Shown here in pieces: positions 4,703 to 5,909 of a stretch of DNA of 5,909 bases. How positions within the stretch are numbered: position 1 is the first letter of the stretch; every line of letters starts with the position of its first letter. This DNA comes from Candidatus Acidiferrales bacterium (lineage in GTDB: Bacteria; Acidobacteriota; Terriglobia; Acidiferrales; UBA7541). The notes beneath the pieces were generated by a model, which had not been told where the DNA came from, did not search any database, and saw only the letters and a program-made list of their open reading frames with translations. The position numbers and the translations under genes were made by a program. Location of the stretch: contig JASHWB010000432.1 of the NCBI GenBank assembly GCA_030044295.1, positions 1 through 5,909 on the forward strand, written 5' to 3'.

Positions 4703-5853
4703 TGTTCCTCCAGAATACTGACGATATTTTCGACGATGAACCGAAGCGTCGGCCGGTCGTCGATGTCGGACTGCACGGCCCGCTTCCGGCGGATCAGTAC
4801 GATCTTGTCTCGTACTTGCTCCACGCTTTCTATGAGCGTCATCCGCCCGGTTTTCGCGAGGTACCGGTCTACGGCACCTATCTTCCCTCTGAAGATGCTA
4901 TATACCGGCACACCCAAGGCCGCAGCCTCGCGGTTCATGGTCCCGCCACCGCTGATCACCAAATCGGAGAACCAGATGAGGTTCAGACCGTCAACCGGCT
5001 GCGCAGGAATAATCATCTTTCCCGAAGAGATCACTTCTGCCCATTCTTGCCGCAGCTGCTCGGCCTGGCGAGTGTTCCGCGGAAGCGTGATCGCGCGAAC
5101 TCCCGGTGTTTCTGACAAAAGGCGCACCGTCTCCGCAAAAAGGATCTCGCTCTCCGGGTTATGGTAGTGCGCTTCCGTGGCCGGAGGACGGAGCGTCACA
5201 ACCAGCTCTTCGGTTGAAACTCCAAGATATTGCAGCAATGAAGGATCAGGGCGGAAGCGCGGGACATAAACATCCTCCTTAATGCCGGGATATTTGATGG
5301 TGCGCTCGCGCTTCGCCTTCAGATCGCGATCCGAGATCACTTCTGGCGCGAATACCCAGTCGGGCTTTACAAAACCTGTCTTCGTGCTGTGCTCGTAGTC
5401 ATGCATTAGGACGACTGGAATGTTCAGTGTTTTGCAGACGAGAATTTGCGCCCGCGAACCGTGAGAAACGGCCAAATCAGGGCGCTGCAGCGCTGTGGGG
5501 AACAACTGCAGAGCACGCGAACAGTTCGCGGCGACCTTCAGGACCTTGTTCTTACCGTAGTGCCCTCCCACAATCTTGCAAGTCAGACCGAAGAACTGCA
5601 GCAAGTCGCGAACTTGATACATGTCGCGAGCTGTCAGGAGCACCTCAATTCCTCGCGCGCGAAGCTCATCTATGATCGGCAGGAAAAAAGGCACATGGGG
5701 CGAATTGTCTATATCGATCCAAACCCTCTTTCCATGCGCGCGCCATCCAAAGTCGCCGAACCGCGGTAACGGCCGGGCCAACTGATCCGTTGCCAGGGGA
5801 TACGTCAAGCTTCGTTCTTCTGCGGTGTTCGCGTGTTTAAGCATGTTTTTCAT
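4672..5853 (-). CDS. DUF354 family protein, GT-B-like (predicted glycosyltransferase / sugar-nucleotide enzyme)
   Basis: 393 residues, cytoplasmic, matching the DUF354 family, which shares the GT-B fold of UDP-GlcNAc 2-epimerases and glycosyltransferases. Motifs in order: WIDIDNSPHVPFF (45-57, first strand and loop of the N-terminal Rossmann domain), SHGSR (130-134), HDYEH (151-155), YPGIKEDVYV (188-197), LRPPATEAHYHN (221-232), and the C-terminal block SGGGTMNREAAALGVPVYSI (301-320) with FRGKIGAVDRYL after it, which corresponds to the nucleotide-sugar site of GT-B proteins. The biochemical reaction of this family is not settled; transfer of, or action on, a UDP-sugar during glycan assembly is inferred from fold and context. 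About 43 residues precede the usual family start, with no clear ribosome binding site at ATG 5853 and no in-frame ATG nearer the first strand; a TTG at residue 25 is an alternative start. The 3' end overlaps the next gene by 31 bp and houses its ribosome binding site. Confidence 0.88.
   Translation of the reverse strand: MKNMLKHANTAEERSLTYPLATDQLARPLPRFGDFGWRAHGKRVWIDIDNSPHVPFFLPIIDELRARGIEVLLTARDMYQVRDLLQFFGLTCKIVGGHYGKNKVLKVAANCSRALQLFPTALQRPDLAVSHGSRAQILVCKTLNIPVVLMHDYEHSTKTGFVKPDWVFAPEVISDRDLKAKRERTIKYPGIKEDVYVPRFRPDPSLLQYLGVSTEELVVTLRPPATEAHYHNPESEILFAETVRLLSETPGVRAITLPRNTRQAEQLRQEWAEVISSGKMIIPAQPVDGLNLIWFSDLVISGGGTMNREAAALGVPVYSIFRGKIGAVDRYLAKTGRMTLIESVEQVRDKIVLIRRKRAVQSDIDDRPTLRFIVENIVSILEEQCLPIRPSAR
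4705..4711 (-). promoter_or_regulatory. Strong ribosome binding site inside the DUF354 gene
   Basis: Minus-strand GGAGGAA, with GGAGG 4 nt from the ATG at 4702. It lies within the last codons of the DUF354 gene and decides between the 4702 start and the ATGA-overlap start at 4675, which has no comparable site. Confidence 0.6.
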
Positions 5854-5860
5854 GGAAAAG

Positions 5861-5909
5861 CTATGGCCAGCGATACTTCTCTACTCGATCCCACGAATGC
5901 GAGGAGTGC
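5861..5909 (-). CDS. Possible C-terminal end of an upstream glycosyltransferase (cut by window edge)
   Basis: The minus-strand frame entering at 5908 encodes HSSHSWDRVEKYRWP and stops with TAG at 5863-5861, 7 nt before the DUF354 ATG. The S-W-D-R-V-x-K-Y pattern resembles the last helix of family 4 glycosyltransferases ('SWDRVAEKY'), and such a gene would fit this cluster. The rival frame from 5909 ends in a TGA that overlaps the DUF354 ATG (ATGA) but encodes ALLAFVGSSREVSLAIAFP, with AGA and ATA codons and no recognisable motif. Only 15 codons are visible, so the call is tentative. Confidence 0.35.
   Translation of the reverse strand, partial: HSSHSWDRVEKYRWP

Noticed and set aside
4702..5167. 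Two plus-strand open frames (137 and 143 codons) opposite the DUF354 gene
   Set aside because: They are antisense to conserved DUF354 motifs, overlap one another in different frames, and show no recognisable protein.

Overview
The window is a stretch of bacterial surface-polysaccharide (exopolysaccharide / glycoconjugate) biosynthesis DNA. Every supported gene lies on the minus strand, so the genes are read from the right edge to the left. The moderately high G+C, the secreted Asn- and Cys-rich beta-helix protein ending in an 'APTALVATVQ' tail, and the mix of cluster genes fit an Acidobacteriota (Terriglobia-type) genome best. That taxon is an inference from style, not from a marker gene.

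Layout in transcription order. (1) At the right edge (5861-5909) there is possibly the last 15 codons of an upstream glycosyltransferase. (2) 4672-5853 encodes a DUF354 protein, a GT-B-like family related to UDP-GlcNAc 2-epimerases and glycosyltransferases. (3) 3548-4702 encodes an unrecognised 384-residue soluble helical protein; it overlaps the DUF354 gene by 31 bp and its strong ribosome binding site lies inside that gene. (4) 2275-3495 encodes a complete non-hydrolysing UDP-GlcNAc 2-epimerase (WecB/MnaA type), starting at TTG 52 bp further on. (5) 2049-2274 is a 226-bp non-coding spacer rich in short direct and inverted repeats. (6) 258-2012 encodes a secreted right-handed beta-helix protein. 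(7) 228-253 is a compact intrinsic terminator, followed at once by a good sigma70-like promoter (196-224). (8) 1-168 is the first 56 codons of a class I SAM-dependent methyltransferase, starting at GTG and running off the left edge.

How the genes may work together. The epimerase supplies UDP-ManNAc (or a related 2-epimerised sugar nucleotide). The DUF354 protein is a plausible GT-B enzyme acting on the same kind of nucleotide sugar. The 384-residue protein is translationally coupled to DUF354 and is the best candidate for an undescribed component. The exported beta-helix protein may bind, cut or modify the finished polymer outside the cell, and the methyltransferase may decorate it. The core DUF354-unknown-epimerase group looks like one transcription unit. 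The beta-helix gene is separated from it by the repeat-rich spacer, and the methyltransferase gene appears to have its own promoter. No RNA genes, CRISPR arrays, insertion sequences or plus-strand genes were found.
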